The notes under the pieces were generated by a model that was not told the DNA's origin, ran no database searches, and saw only the letters and a list, made by a program, of their open reading frames with translations. From positions 12,500,094 to 12,564,093 of the forward strand of contig NW_022098044.1 of NCBI RefSeq assembly GCF_002288925.2: a stretch of 64,000 nt of DNA, read 5' to 3'. A program made the translations under genes and the position numbers. This document shows, one piece after another, positions 1-10,975 of the stretch (position 1 is its first letter; every line of letters begins with the position of its first letter). The stretch is from Delphinapterus leucas (taxonomy: Eukaryota; Chordata; Mammalia; Artiodactyla; Monodontidae).

Positions 1-552
1 TTTGCAAATTTAATAAGGTGCTTGTAATTTTTTAAAACCATTTAAAGGTATTATACAGGCTAAGAGACATTATTTTACGGGCCTGGTCCTACATCGAAAT
101 TTTCAAAGTATTTTCTCTTTTATTTAAAAATTGTTTTATTTATTCTCGCAGCTACTGCAATACACATTCCATGGAAATCAATATAGACTACAAACGCTGT
201 AAGATAAAGATGGCTTGCACTACCACCATTCAGAGACACTTAATGGTATTCATTTATGTCCTTCTAATCCTTTTTCCATGTGCATTCAGTTTTGCAGAAC
301 CTTGATTATTCTTATTATGTTTTTTAACCAAGTGTTGGGTTGGGCCAGTGCTGTGGGAGAGAGGGGGCGCACGACTGTACATTGTGTGATTGATTGATGA
401 GAGTGTGTGACTCATGCAAATGGGATGAAAGAGAAAAGAAACTTAGAATTTTCACTTAATACTATTCATGGCATATGGCTTGGCGCGACATGATAGAAAG
501 GAACTATGATGCTTTGTAGCCTGAATTCTTATAGAATGTATGCTTTTTAATA
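1..552. other. Unassigned AT-rich non-coding DNA
   Basis: I see no repeat family or coding signal here. Two short regulatory-like words lie close together: three overlapping TGAT/TGATTGAT units at 387-398, and an AP-1 word TGACTCA (408-414) that shares its last base with an octamer ATGCAAAT (414-421). Confidence 0.5.
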
Positions 553-750
553 TACTGATAGTCTTTTATTGTGTGCCTACCATATGCAGGGCAGTTTACA
601 CACATTAGTTCTAAGCTGCGTAATAGCTTCCAGAGTAGGTAAAATTATAGCTCTCTCCCCCGTTCTCTTATAGATAAGAAAAATGAGATTTAGAGGGGTT
701 AATAATTGTCTATTTTGCTACTCTTAGAGGCGATATTCAAAATATTTAAC
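553..750 (-). repeat. MIR SINE fragment
   Basis: The plus strand reads like the reverse complement of the 3' half of MIR: the 'gtgtgcctaccatatgcaggg' type segment near 573, then 'gataagaaaaatgagatt' followed by a 'ggttaataa' segment near 700. It is strongly diverged, as expected for an ancient mammalian SINE. Confidence 0.6.
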
Positions 751-3234
751 AGCTTGACATTCAGTCAAAACCAGTACCCAACCAATCAGCATGTATGGTG
801 TCCATTCCACTGGACAAGGTCCATACTGCCACCAGGCCCTATCAATCATCATTTTCTTGATTTTGTTTTATATACTGTTTGGTAATCTTTTATTTACCCC
901 ACTCAGTAATATACTGTGACATCTTTCCAAGTTATCAGATGTCATTTTACTATGTAAAATGCATTCAGTGCATTTTTATTTAAAAACTCAGAAGGGCTTG
1001 TGACTTTTATATACTCAAACTGCAATTCTCTCTAATGGGTAAAAAGTACACAGAATTAAAATCCCATATACTAGAAGTTTACACAGTGAGAATTTGCAGC
1101 AGTGAGGGAGTATTGTAATGGAAATTAGTAGATACATGTTGGCAAGGCAGTCGGGATTTATTCTGAACATTATATGCACTTCTGGTTGCCCAGATTTAAA
1201 ATGATGACCAGATATGGAAACATATAGTTGAAGAACTCATTCTAACCATAAACAATGGTGAACTCAGGATATATGTCATTTAATATGAGGAGTTTGTGTA
1301 TTCCTAGAGCCAGCATATTGCAGGACGCATAGTGACAACGCATATTGATTTGAATCGGATTCTAATGTGTAAATCAGTATTCAAAAAGGCAGAGTTGCTG
1401 CCCTGCCTCTAAATTGTCTGATCTCTTTCTGGAGCTCAGTCTCCTCATTTCTTCTATAAGGGGCTGGCGGTAGATCAGGGTTTGCCTGAATAGAAGTTAT
1501 AGGTCAATGCTTGTTTTTGTGCTTTCGAATCTTTCTAGCCCAGAACTCTAGAAGGTGGTTACCAATCAATAGAGTTGGCTCAAATTCAAGTCAGTTTCCC
1601 AATTCTAGACTAAATCAACTCAATGGGCCCTTCCATCACTTTCTTTTCTTTTTATGGTCTGTTGTTTGGAATTGTCAGTCCCCATTTCTTGTACCAATAT
1701 TTTGTCAATTTTTTAACTTTCGTGGGGAAGGATGACTCCTTCAGGGTTTCAGAATGGTTTCTGAGTTCCAGAGCCAGAGTCTTCCTGGAAAGACCTTGCT
1801 TTCCGCTTGATAATGATCTAGTTCTTGGCATTTATGTATGTTACCTTAGGATAGTGAATCTCAAACCCCGAACGCAAGTGTTGGGATGCCAGGAGCCAGG
1901 CTGGGGAGCCCCCCAGCTAGCATGAAATAATCCCATGTGCTTTCTAAGGAGAAGAAAAAATGAATTGACTGGATAGAATTCTTCTAATATTTTAAGTACC
2001 CACATTTTGTCTTAAATCTATGGCACCTTCTACTGTTTGTTTAAGATAGTATCTGGTATAAGGGGGTTATAATTTAATTTACTGCAAAAATACCTATTTG
2101 GTTATTACAAGTTTAATACGTTAATGTCTAAAAATGTTCCCCAAAACACGTTCAAGGTGCTTTGCAGTTGAATGTGTTTGAGAATCATTTCCTTGGATTG
2201 TTTGCATTTGGAAAGCAAAGGCCATGGTTGGGTGAGGTTTAAACCCGAATGAGCATCATAATTCTTCTAGTTGCTCTCTGCTTGAGAGGGGGCCAACCTC
2301 CAATCTAGAGGTTTTGTATTGGGGCTGGAATGGGAGGATGTCTCGGAAACCGGGGTGACTGATCCAACTCAGTAACTATGGCTTTCCTGGTCATAGAAGT
2401 TATGATAGGTCCCAGGTGGAGATTATTGGCAGCCCTAGCCAGGTAACATGTACCTTAGAAGGGACAGTCACCTCCAGGTTCAACCCTGCACAAACGCTGA
2501 GACATTGAGGGAAGATCTCTCCCATATCCCATCACCATAGTGAGGCATGTGGCCAATAGCCTATGACGCTGATGTTCATGGTCTAGGAGTTTAGGCTCTT
2601 AAAACCTGGCAGAAGTACAGATTCAAGAGGACTCTGTAACTTCTGTCATTTGTGGTCCCTTACTCCAAGAAACTATGATGGTTTCTTTCCCAAGCCCTGG
2701 ATGCCAACTGGGAAAATTTGTTACAAAACCGAAGAACATGGCTTTCTCTTCTGATTGTCCAAAGATTTTGTTTGCTCATTTTGAAAACTTACTGAAATAT
2801 GGATTTTTTTTTCTTCCTTATAAGATAGAACTTACTGAGATTGCCCATGGGTCCTGGCTGGTCCCCAGGGTACCATGACCAGCTTGGATGTCTTTAGTAT
2901 CCAGGGGAGGAGGAGGAAAGGCTGCTTCTCTTCCCCAGTCTTTATTCTCCAGCATCTACCTGGCACAAAACCTTTTCATGCCTTCTCCAGGTTGGCAAGA
3001 CAGACAGGTCAATGTCATCCTGTGAAGACAAAGATTTTGTGCATTGGGAAAGGAAAGTCAATTCAGGAAGGCAACTAAGGCACATCAGTCAAGTGAGCTA
3101 TTTGGACGAGTGTAGACAGCCCTCTCCTTTTCTCTTGGCCCACTATAACACATTTTGATTGGTTGGTGAGCCCCAGCAGATATTGAACTAGTCTGCTATT
3201 GGCACCACCACTTAAAGCTCAGGCTGCCATCTCT
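751..3234. other. Unassigned non-coding DNA
   Basis: About 2.5 kb in which I recognise no repeat, RNA gene or exon. Open frames here are at most about 100 codons, overlap in different frames and have no domain-like pattern. Very old repeats could be present below what can be recognised by eye. Confidence 0.45.
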
Positions 3235-3248
3235 CCAATTGTAGTCTT

Positions 3249-3386
3249 ATTCTTTTTTTTTTTTTTTTTTTCCTTTTTGGCCACGCAGCACTGCATGTGG
3301 GATCTTAGTTACCTGATCAGGGATTGAACCCACGCCTGCTGCGGTGGAGGTGTAGAGTCTTAACCACTGGACCACCAGGGATGTCC
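3249..3386 (-). mobile_element. CHR-type tRNA-derived SINE
   Basis: A T-rich tail (about 3251-3272) opens the element on the plus strand, so it is inserted in minus orientation. It ends at 'ccaccagggatgtcc', the reverse complement of the SINE 5' end. The reverse of a pol III B box (GGGATTGAACC) lies near 3320. It is flanked by a 14-bp target duplication with one mismatch: CCAATTGTAGTCTT at 3235-3248 and CCAACTGTAGTCTT at 3387-3400. The short body resembles the cetartiodactyl CHR/Bov-tA tRNA-SINE group; subfamily not assigned. Confidence 0.88.
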
Positions 3387-3400
3387 CCAACTGTAGTCTT

Positions 3401-3842
3401 CAGATTCTCAAATGGCCAGGGACCCCCTTTCCAGTGTCCAACTTGCGACTCAAGTAGAGGTCATTTTGAAAGGAGATATTTGAACTCTGAAGGTCACTGT
3501 TCACCTGCTTTTTCCCTGCTGAAGACCCTCTTCAAGCTTCCTCATAGTAAATGTTGGCACAAATAGATATTAGAATGGTAGGGACTGTCTTCAGCTGAAA
3601 GAGCATGGGAAAGAACATTTCATCTGGTTATGGCCACATGCATTTTCCTTTGTCTGACATATGGAGCATGGTAGACTCTTTCTCCTCAAAGAAGGGTGCT
3701 CTGTTTCTGTTGTTTATGCAGGGCATAGACTTTCTGCATGAAAACATTCCCATCTGCCCTTGTTCCACTCACTTAAGTGTTCAAGGGAAGCCTGATCATT
3801 CCTTCCTGGGTACCTTTCACCTTTGCTAGAGATGATCACCAC
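3401..3842. other. Unassigned non-coding DNA
   Basis: No repeat or gene recognised between the SINE and the next MIR. Confidence 0.4.
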
Positions 3843-3990
3843 AATAACTAATATTTATGAAGAATTTCATGTGTGCCAGGCGCTGTTCACAACTGTTAAC
3901 ATGCCTTGTTTTCTGTACTCCTCACAACAGGAGTTGTGAACTCCTTCCCTACGTTTGAGAGACTATGTCTCTAATGAGAGAAAGAACCTT
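3843..3990 (-). repeat. MIR SINE fragment
   Basis: The segment 'ctaatatttatgaagaattt' followed by 'gtgtgccaggcgctgttcac' and 'ctcctcacaacag' matches the reverse complement of the MIR 3' end. Confidence 0.6.
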
Positions 3991-4289
3991 GGAACTTCCG
4001 GTTTCCCTGATGATTTCCAAGTGCTGTTGTTGTCAGGATTATGCTGATTTCACTCACATTCCTTAAATCTGATTCCCCTTTTTCCTCCTCATCTTGCATA
4101 GTTCTTCAGCTATGCAGGACTCCTGATAGATTCCGCCACAGATTTCAGGCTGTCCTTTTGTCTGAGTGGGAGAGGGCGTGGACTAGAGAAATAGGATGAG
4201 GAGGGTATCAGCTGCTCTCCGCGCCCAGTGCACTCAAAGCACACGAGCACTGACACCCAGGTGTGTTTATACACATGCCTGAGGGCCTG

Positions 4290-4400
4290 CCTGGAAACAG
4301 ACACACAGACACACTAGCTAAACACACACAAAGATCAACAAATAAACTGTCCGGTCGCTAGGGTGACACACACAGAGACACACACACTTCCACTGCAAAC
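4290..4400. repeat. CA-rich low-complexity tract
   Basis: Interrupted CA/CACA runs (for example 'cacacagacacac' near 4300 and 'cacacacagagacacacaca' near 4368). It is imperfect, so probably an old microsatellite. Confidence 0.6.
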
Positions 4401-4404
4401 ACAA

Positions 4405-4711
4405 GTTTTTTTTCACTGTTTATTTTATGTTGGAGTATAGCCAATTAACAATGTTGTGACAGTTTCAGGTGCACAGCAGAGCGACTCAGCCATACATATA
4501 CATGTATCCATTCTCCTCCAGACTTCCCTCCCATCCAGGCTGCCACATAACATTGAGCAGAGTTCCCTGTGCTATACAGTAGGTCCTTGTTGGTTATCCT
4601 TTTTAAATACAGCAGTGTGTACATGTCAATCCCAAACTCCCTAACTATCCCTTCCCTCCACCCTTTCTCCACCAGGTAACCATAAGTTCATTCTCTAAGT
4701 CTGTCAGTCCG
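4405..4711 (-). mobile_element. LINE-1 3' end, 5'-truncated
   Basis: Reads as the reverse complement of the cetartiodactyl L1 3' untranslated region: a T-run from about 4405, then 'gttggagtatagccaattaa', 'caatgttgtgacagtttcag' and 'gttccctgtgctatacagta'. The target duplication is exact: TGCAAACACAA at 4394-4404 and 4712-4722. No coding sequence remains. Confidence 0.9.
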
Positions 4712-4722
4712 TGCAAACACAA

Positions 4723-5832
4723 TTTTGTAACGTTGTTAAATGCACCCAGTTGCTCTTGGTCATCATTTCGTCCAGTCTTCCTAAGCTTGTGAGATGCATT
4801 AAGCTCTGAGCAGTGATTGGAAAAAATCCCTCAAGTATATCACCCCTTCCACTCACCAACACAGAGGCTGCTTATTATTTGGTGGTTATTATTCTTGGTT
4901 TTGAGGAAGAGAGTGTATCTCATTTAGGCATCAGGGGAAAGTAGGTGCTGTTCCTCAGTCACACCTGTCCCCGATCCAGGGGAGAAACAGACACCTGGAG
5001 CCTGGTCTCCTTTTCTCTTTCCATCAGCAGGGGCAGAGAGCCTCTTTCCCCAGGACCCACACCAGGTGGGTATTCACCGCATCTCCTTGCTCTCGTCCTC
5101 CTGAAATAAGCAAGTGAACCGATCAGGGGCTGGCCTCAGAATCTTTTTCCCTCCAAGTGTCAAGGCAGCCCCCAGATTTCAAAGACCTGCCCCCAGTCAT
5201 TTCACATGGGCCAATCTCTCCATCCCAAGGCAGTTCGCGCCTCAGGGTGAAGTGGGGAAACAATGCCCTGAGACTCGACACCTGCATGGGCGCGGAGGGG
5301 CCAGGCCTGCGGGCCGGGCACTCCCCCCATCCTGGGATAGATCTCCCTGGAGGCCCAGCCAATGTTTTCACAGCTGCGGCTGGGAGGCTGCTCCCCAAGT
5401 TCCTTACACACAATTGGCCTGCGCCCCAGCAGCTGTGCACACCCAGGCATGACCCCAGTCCCAGTGGGGAGAGGGGGGCCCTGGCTGCTGTGCCCGGAAC
5501 CAGGGACAGAACCGACCCACCTCACCGGGGCAGGCTGCATCTTGCTTTCCTGACCCACTTCGTTTACACGGCTATTAAGGGGTACCCACGTGGCTTCCCT
5601 GGCCTTCTATAACTCCCCGGGCAGCAGTGACAGCCTTATTAACTGCAAATGGCTTCTTGTGGCAGTGTTCCATTTCTAATATTAATAATCAGCGTTTAGT
5701 AAATACAAAGATGGGGAGATACAGGAGGAAAAAACAAACTGCTTTGCCCCTTTCCCGTGTATTTCCCTGGCAGGAGGCCACGAACAGTACCAGCAATAGA
5801 CCTCTAGTGGTTAGTCCCGTGCCAAAGACACC
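4723..5832. other. Unassigned DNA with a GC-richer core
   Basis: The stretch at about 5110-5620 is visibly richer in G+C and CpG than its surroundings, with CpGs near 5236, 5290 and 5320 and an E-box-like CACGTG near 5588. It is followed by an AT-rich piece (5630-5705) with clustered TAAT words. Overlapping frames of 100-150 codons exist on both strands, which is what GC-rich non-coding DNA yields; I see no domain, splice-bounded exon or start context that favours any of them. Confidence 0.45.
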
Positions 5833-5880
5833 AGCGTGTGCACGCACACGCACACATGCACACACACGGACACGCACACC
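5833..5880. repeat. Degenerate (CA)n microsatellite
   Basis: 'cacacatgcacacacac' and similar CA units with CG and TG interruptions. Confidence 0.8.
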
Positions 5881-6899
5881 TGTTCCGGGAACTGCATTTC
5901 ATCCCTCACTTGGCCGAAGTCAGGCTTAGACCCTCCTTCTTCGTCCCTGCCATCCCCATCCTCCAGGTCCCCAATCCCACCATCTACAGCGACTTTGACA
6001 ACTCAGAATCACATCATTAACTGATGTCTTTCAAGGAAGGGAGGAAAGGCGGGTGGTTGCTGGCTCTGGTGTCATTACCTTTTCCCCTTCCTTCTCCCTC
6101 TCCATCAGGCCAGTCATCTGTAAGACAAAGGGCTCCCTCCTGCCAAGGCCCAGGGGAGTGGAGGTAAAGATGTAGTTAATTAAATTTACTCAGTGAGATC
6201 AACTGTCAAGATTAGGAGCTGGGTTTATTGTCACTAAAAATAAACAGGGCTGAGGAGGACAGGATGGAAGAGATGGGAGTGGGAAGGTGGGTGGAGGTGA
6301 AGAGGGACTTGGGGCTTTGGATGCTTGGATGCCCGGCTGATATTTAAAGACCTTTGACTTTGTGAAGATCTTGGCAAGCAGCTGACATCTTCCTGGGAGC
6401 CTGGGGAGGTTTTTCCGATAACAAACAATCCCACTTGTAGGCTGAGGGGACTGTTGCCCTCTCTGGGTTTGCAGAGGCTGTAGGAAAAAGAGCTCTTTGT
6501 TCGTGGTGAGAAGCGTGGTTCTTTCATTCCCTCTTTGACACCCCAGCGAGCAACCCTCACCCCATTCTCTTCCTCTACCTCCGAGCTGTGTGGACTGTGA
6601 ACAGAAAGCTTTGTGGAGAGGGTGCACAGGCAGGCAGCTGTCCCGGGGACAGAGTGCCTACAGGCCCTACCCTTCCCAATATATTCCAGACCCTGCCTGG
6701 CCAGGGCATCCTCTCTCCTTTCTTGGAGGCTGAAGAGTCTTCTGACTGGGATACACTGGCAAAGAGCATGTGGGTGCCATTAGAGATTCACTCAAACAGG
6801 CTCATTAAGTTGACGCCTGAGGGAGGGATCCAGAAGGACCAGCTTACCCAGGAATCAATGATTGGATGGTACTAGCTCTTTCATTTTCCAGCTGTTCTC
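5881..6899. other. Unassigned non-coding DNA
   Basis: No repeat family or exon recognised. Open frames of up to 142 codons on the minus strand (6199-6627) overlap other frames and look like chance. Confidence 0.4.
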
Positions 6900-7150
6900 T
6901 TACGGAAAGGCTCCTAGTCCTTCTTCAAAACCTTCACAGGTGTCATGTCTTCTAACCCTTCAACACCAGTTCCCCATTCAAAGCTGATCTATCTGTCCTC
7001 TGCTAGTTCAGCATTAACTCTTACCATTGCAGGCTTTGCCCTACTGTCTGCTCCCTCCTAAATCATAAGCGCGGAGAGGGCATGGACCACATGCCTTTTC
7101 ATCTTGCTCTTGCCCATCCCCTCATGTAGTGCTCCTAGGGGAGCTCATGG
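6900..7150 (+). repeat. L2-like remnant
   Basis: The order of segments ('ctccttcttcaaaacctt', later 'ctccctcctaaatcataag', then a gap and 'agggcatggac') resembles the L2 3' untranslated region in plus orientation. It is strongly diverged. Confidence 0.4.
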
Positions 7151-7923
7151 GGGTTGAGACCTCAAAGGGTGATGGCGGGCAGCATCTGTGGCACACCGGG
7201 TTTACATTCTGGTTTAGCCGCCGGTGGGCCTGACACCAAGGAGTCCCGCGAGCGCATCCAAATGTCAGTGACTGTTGTCAGAGGACCTCCTCCTGACTTG
7301 AAAAATGGCTGTCACTCTCCTATTCTGAGCTTTACCTTGGAAACGCCCAGAGAATGGAGTCAGTGCCTTTCAGATTAATTTACTTATCAAAATGTCATTC
7401 CGCAAAAGCTACTTGTTAGCTGGGAGTCTCTCCATGTTTCTCTTGCTTTGAGCAGAAGGCCTTCCTCTGTTAACACATAGGGGACTAAGATGTTAACACA
7501 TTGGCCTTCCAGTGTAAATACATAGGGATGCTAAGAGTTGGGGCCTGTGTTGGGGGGCTCAGAATCCCTGAGGCAGAGGTGGTTCCCCTAGACTAAAGCT
7601 CAGCCTTCCAGGAGTTCACCATCAAGGCATTCATTTGTCATGCAAATTACCCTCTCTGCAGGCAGGGCTAGAATAGAAGGCAGAAAAATAAACTTTGACA
7701 GGGAGAGGGAAGAAAAAAAAGAATCATTTCTAATGAAGAAGAGTACAGAGCACATCAAAGTTTTTTTTAAAAAAATGTTTTCCAAGATATAGACATAAGC
7801 TCAAAAAGCCATCATCTATCAGGATATGTGTCCTTACTTTTAATTTCTTATATTTAACATTCAGGGAAACCCGGCAGTGTAATAAAGCTGCACTGTGGAA
7901 ACGCCAGTGCGAGGTGAAGACAG
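7151..7923. other. Unassigned non-coding DNA
   Basis: No recognisable repeat or gene up to the target duplication of the next LINE-1. Confidence 0.4.
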
Positions 7924-7940
7924 GATGAACAGAGTTTCTT

Positions 7941-8940
7941 TTCTTTTTTTTTTTTTCAACATCTTTACTGTAGTATAATTGCTTTACAGTGTTAGTTTTT
8001 GCTGTATAACAAAGTGAATCAGCTATACATATACATATATCCCCATATCTCTTCCCTCTTGCATCTCTCTCCCACGCTCCCTATCCCACCCCTCTAGGTG
8101 GTCACAAAGCACCGAGCTGATCTCCCTGTGCTATGCGGCTGCTTCCCACTAGCTATCTATTTTAAATTCGATAGTGTATATATGTCCATGCCACTCTCTC
8201 ATTTCGTCCCAGCTTACTTTCCTCTCCCCGTGTCCTCAAGTCCATTCTCTACGTCTGCATCTTTATCCCTGTCCTGCCCCTAGGTTCTTCAGAACCTTTT
8301 TTTTTTTTTTTAGATTCCATATATATGTGTTGGCATACGATATTTTGTTTTTCTCTTTCTGACTTACTTCACTCTGGATGACAGACTCTATGTCCATCCG
8401 CCTCACTACAAATAACTCAGTTTCGTTTCTTTTTATGGCTGAGTAATATTCCATTGTATATATCATCTTATATATAAAAAATCCCAAAGACTCCACCAAA
8501 AAACTGTTAGAGCTTATCAACAAATTCAGTAAAGTTGCAAGATACAAAATCAATATACAGAAATCAGTTGCATTTCTATACACTAACAATGAAATATCTG
8601 AAAATGAAATGAAAGGAAAGAAAAGAATCCCATTCTTGGCCATCATCAAAAACTCTAGAAACAATAAATGCTGGAGAGGGTGTGGAGAAAAGGGAACCCT
8701 CTTGCATTGTTGGTGGGAATGTAAATTGATACAGCCACTATGGAGAACAGTGTGGAGGTTCCTTAAAAAACTAAAAATAGAACTACCATACAACCCAGCA
8801 ATCCCACTACTGGGCATATACCCTGAGAAAACCATAATTCAAAAAGAGTCATGTACCACAATGTTCATTGAAGCTCTATTTACAGTAGCCAGGACATGAA
8901 AGCAAGCTACGTGTCCATCAACAGATGAACGGATAAAGAA
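7941..8940 (-). mobile_element. LINE-1 insertion with inverted 5' half
   Basis: One retrotransposition event seen as two opposed pieces. The left piece (about 7943-8466) is the L1 3' end on the minus strand, starting with the T-run. The right piece (about 8480-8940) is L1 ORF2 DNA on the plus strand. Both pieces stop at the same L1 position, the word 'aagaagatg', which corresponds to 60083-60092 of the full-length L1 in this window. The whole is bracketed by GATGAACAGAGTTTCTT (7924-7940) and GATGAACAGGGTTTCTT (8941-8957), 16 of 17 identical. This is the signature of twin priming. The right piece also lacks about 1 kb of internal L1 sequence near 8640. Confidence 0.88.
8480..8940 (+). pseudogene. 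LINE-1 ORF2 C-terminal fragment (inverted piece)
   Basis: The frame opening at 8609 still encodes the end of the ORF2 protein, including the cysteine motif C-x3-C-x7-H-x4-C ([18 protein letters not shown]) and the '[14 protein letters not shown]' stretch. In L1 this C-terminal region helps bind the RNA template. DNA just upstream (8480-8635) comes from the end of the reverse transcriptase domain. The join near 8640 skips what lies at about 58740-59790 in the full-length copy, so no complete domain survives. Confidence 0.82.
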
Positions 8941-8957
8941 GATGAACAGGGTTTCTT

Positions 8958-10077
8958 AATCTCACAGTCCACTGCGCTCTGTCTGTCTCCCAGTCACAGA
9001 CACAGACCAAAGGGCAGGGGCTTTCAGACCTCATCAGCTGTTCTGCAGAAATTAAAACACAAAACAAAACAAAAACCAGTCTCACCCCCTGCCCCAACTC
9101 TGGGCAGGTTCCTTCAGCTTTCCTGGGGGAGTGTCAGAGAGAACACACTGGAACACAGCTTCTCTGAGAATGCTGCCCTGCTTTCTAGAGCTGGAGAACA
9201 TGCAAAGTGGTTGTTAGACTCTTCCCCATCTTGGAGAATTCTCCTCAGTCCCTGGGCTGGAATCTGGGCCTAGTACTCACACTGAAATTAAGGCCTTGTC
9301 ACCTGCCTTCTTGGCTCTAGATACACCATTGCCCGTTTAGGGGCAATGCCTTCTGCAGGTTCACCTTTGCATTGGGCGTCGTTTATTCTCTACATGTGTT
9401 TGCTCACCTGTGTATGTGCATCAAACATATAAAGGGTGTAATGTGCTTTAGAGAACCCTGAAAGAGGAAACAGCAATCAATATGCCTGTCCAAACAATTA
9501 GAAAGAAATGTTTCCGAGTCTCCTAAATCTATCTGGCATGTGTTAGATGCATGCTGTCAGGCTGGCTGTCATTAAATAGCTTCTAAATAATGCAAAGACA
9601 ATCAGATGTACAAATAAGCAATTCAATTTGGGTGATTGATTATTGGAATAATGCTCATGCACCCAAGGCGTGACATTTCCAATCACATCTCCATCTTTCA
9701 TTTCTCAGGCAGTAATGATCTTTCTGCCTCTACCTGTGAACAGTGATCTCATGGCTGGAGGATTTGGGCATGGGCTAGTATTCTTGATTTCTATGATTGA
9801 CTGTCCATCTTGCTTGAATATTCATTCCTTGGACACGTGAAACAAGGGTGTCTCCTTTGATTCCTCTCTACAGTATGGAAATGCCAGCATCAACAGGCTA
9901 CGTTTTCCCAAACAAATGTCAAACACGTCTTTAGGAATCTTCCAAGGTTGAGGTCTTGCAGATGACCTTAATATGGCTTGGCTTTTTCACTCTCCAAGTT
10001 CTTCATTGTCTACAGCTCCTGGAAAAGGCATAATGAGATCTCCTCAGTGTCCTGCAGTCCTTACTATTTATTGGGGG
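8958..10077. other. Unassigned DNA, includes repeat-free candidate regulatory stretch
   Basis: No repeat recognised. The part at about 9420-9745 is dense in homeodomain-like words: CTGTCA at 9554-9559 and 9566-9571, the second running into ATTAAA, and TGATTGATTATTGG at 9633-9646, a PBX/HOX-like word. Function is not shown by sequence alone. Confidence 0.45.
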
Positions 10078-10305
10078 TTTTTTTGTTGTTGTCTTTTTTA
10101 AAAAAATGTTATTGAAGTATAGTTGATTTACAATGTTGTGTTAATTTCTGCTGTACAGCAAAGTGACTCAGTTATACATATATATATTCTTTTTCGTGTT
10201 CTTTTCCATTTCAGTTTATCACAGATTACTGAATATAGTTCCCTGTGCTATACAGTAGGGCCTTGTGGTTTATCCATTCTATATATACTAGTTTGCAAAT
10301 CGTTT
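10078..10305 (-). mobile_element. LINE-1 3' end, 5'-truncated
   Basis: T-rich start, then 'ttgaagtatagttgatttac', 'aatgttgtgttaatttctgc' and 'gttccctgtgctatacagta'. This is the reverse complement of the cetartiodactyl L1 3' end. I could not define target duplications. Confidence 0.85.
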
Positions 10306-10325
10306 TATTTCAAAAGCATGCTAAT

Positions 10326-10363
10326 ATAGCAAGAGGATCTCCTCCAGGAAGCCTTCCCTGACA
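10326..10363 (-). repeat. L2 fragment left of Tigger insertion
   Basis: 'ctcctccaggaagccttccc' is characteristic of the L2 3' region. The matching L2 sequence resumes at about 10611, so the Tigger element appears to sit inside or next to an L2. Orientation of this short piece is uncertain. Confidence 0.4.
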
Positions 10364-10592
10364 TACAGTACAGTACAGCAGCTGGCGTACAGGGGCTGGC
10401 ATCGAGTGAACAGGCAAGAAGAGTTACTGACTGGAGGAGGGAGAGGAGGTGGGAGATGGTAGAGCTGAAGGATCGTCAGCAATAGGAGACGGAGGGCAAG
10501 CTGCAATGTCACTCATGCCTGATGTTGATGGAACGCACGTTCACATCTTTGAAAGTTTGCAACTTGAAGGTTCGTATGTAGAGAACTTATTG
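10364..10592 (-). mobile_element. Tigger/pogo-like DNA transposon relic
   Basis: On the minus strand this reads from a terminal inverted repeat (about 10592 leftward) directly into the end of a transposase reading frame. That frame finishes ...IADDPSALPSPTSSPSSSQ with a TAA at 10426-10424, then a 3' untranslated stretch that is cut off near 10364. The same arrangement occurs at 44596-45069, so both descend from one internally deleted form. The far terminal repeat is missing here. The pogo/Tigger assignment rests on the element structure, the TA target of the sister copy and the Ser/Pro-rich acidic tail; the exact family name is not asserted. Confidence 0.72.
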
Positions 10593-10610
10593 TATTTACA
10601 CTGGGGAGAA

Positions 10611-10975
10611 TACCTGAAGGAAATAGGTGGGGTGATGTGATAGACAGTGATTTGGGGAGTTTTCTCTGAGGAGGTGACATCTGAGCTGCGTCTAGAAGGG
10701 TGATGAAAGACACATATGTGAAGAGTGAGTGGAAGAGCCTTGCAGGCAGAGAGAAAAGCAGGTTCAAAGGAAAAGACTGGCGAGTAAAAGGAATAGAACA
10801 GAAATCAACTTGATCAAAGCGAGTGAAGGGGAGATTTGTGTGAAATGAGTGAAGCTGAAGCAGTGGGAAGGGGTCAGATTATTCAGACCTTGGAGGCCAT
10901 GGTTAAGTTTATTTTATTCTAAGAGTAATGGGAACCTCTGAAGGGGGTGACATGGTCTGATCTACATTTGTGAAA
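10611..10975 (-). repeat. L2-like repeat
   Basis: Segments 'ctgaggaggtgacatctgag', then 'gaagagccttgcaggcagag' and 'ccttggaggccatggttaag' follow the order of an ancient mammalian repeat usually seen with L2 3' ends in reverse. Confidence 0.55.

Noticed and set aside
3315..3386. tRNA-like B-box sequences at this and other SINEs
   Set aside because: These are SINE heads rather than tRNA genes; the cloverleaf is incomplete and a T-rich SINE tail is attached.
5157..5612. 151-codon plus-strand open frame in GC-rich DNA
   Set aside because: Several frames on both strands are open here at once, as expected from low stop frequency in GC-rich DNA; no domain or splice-site support.
8263..8835. 190-codon minus-strand frame
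   Set aside because: It crosses the junction between the two opposed L1 pieces and mixes a sense L1 tail with antisense ORF2; not a gene.
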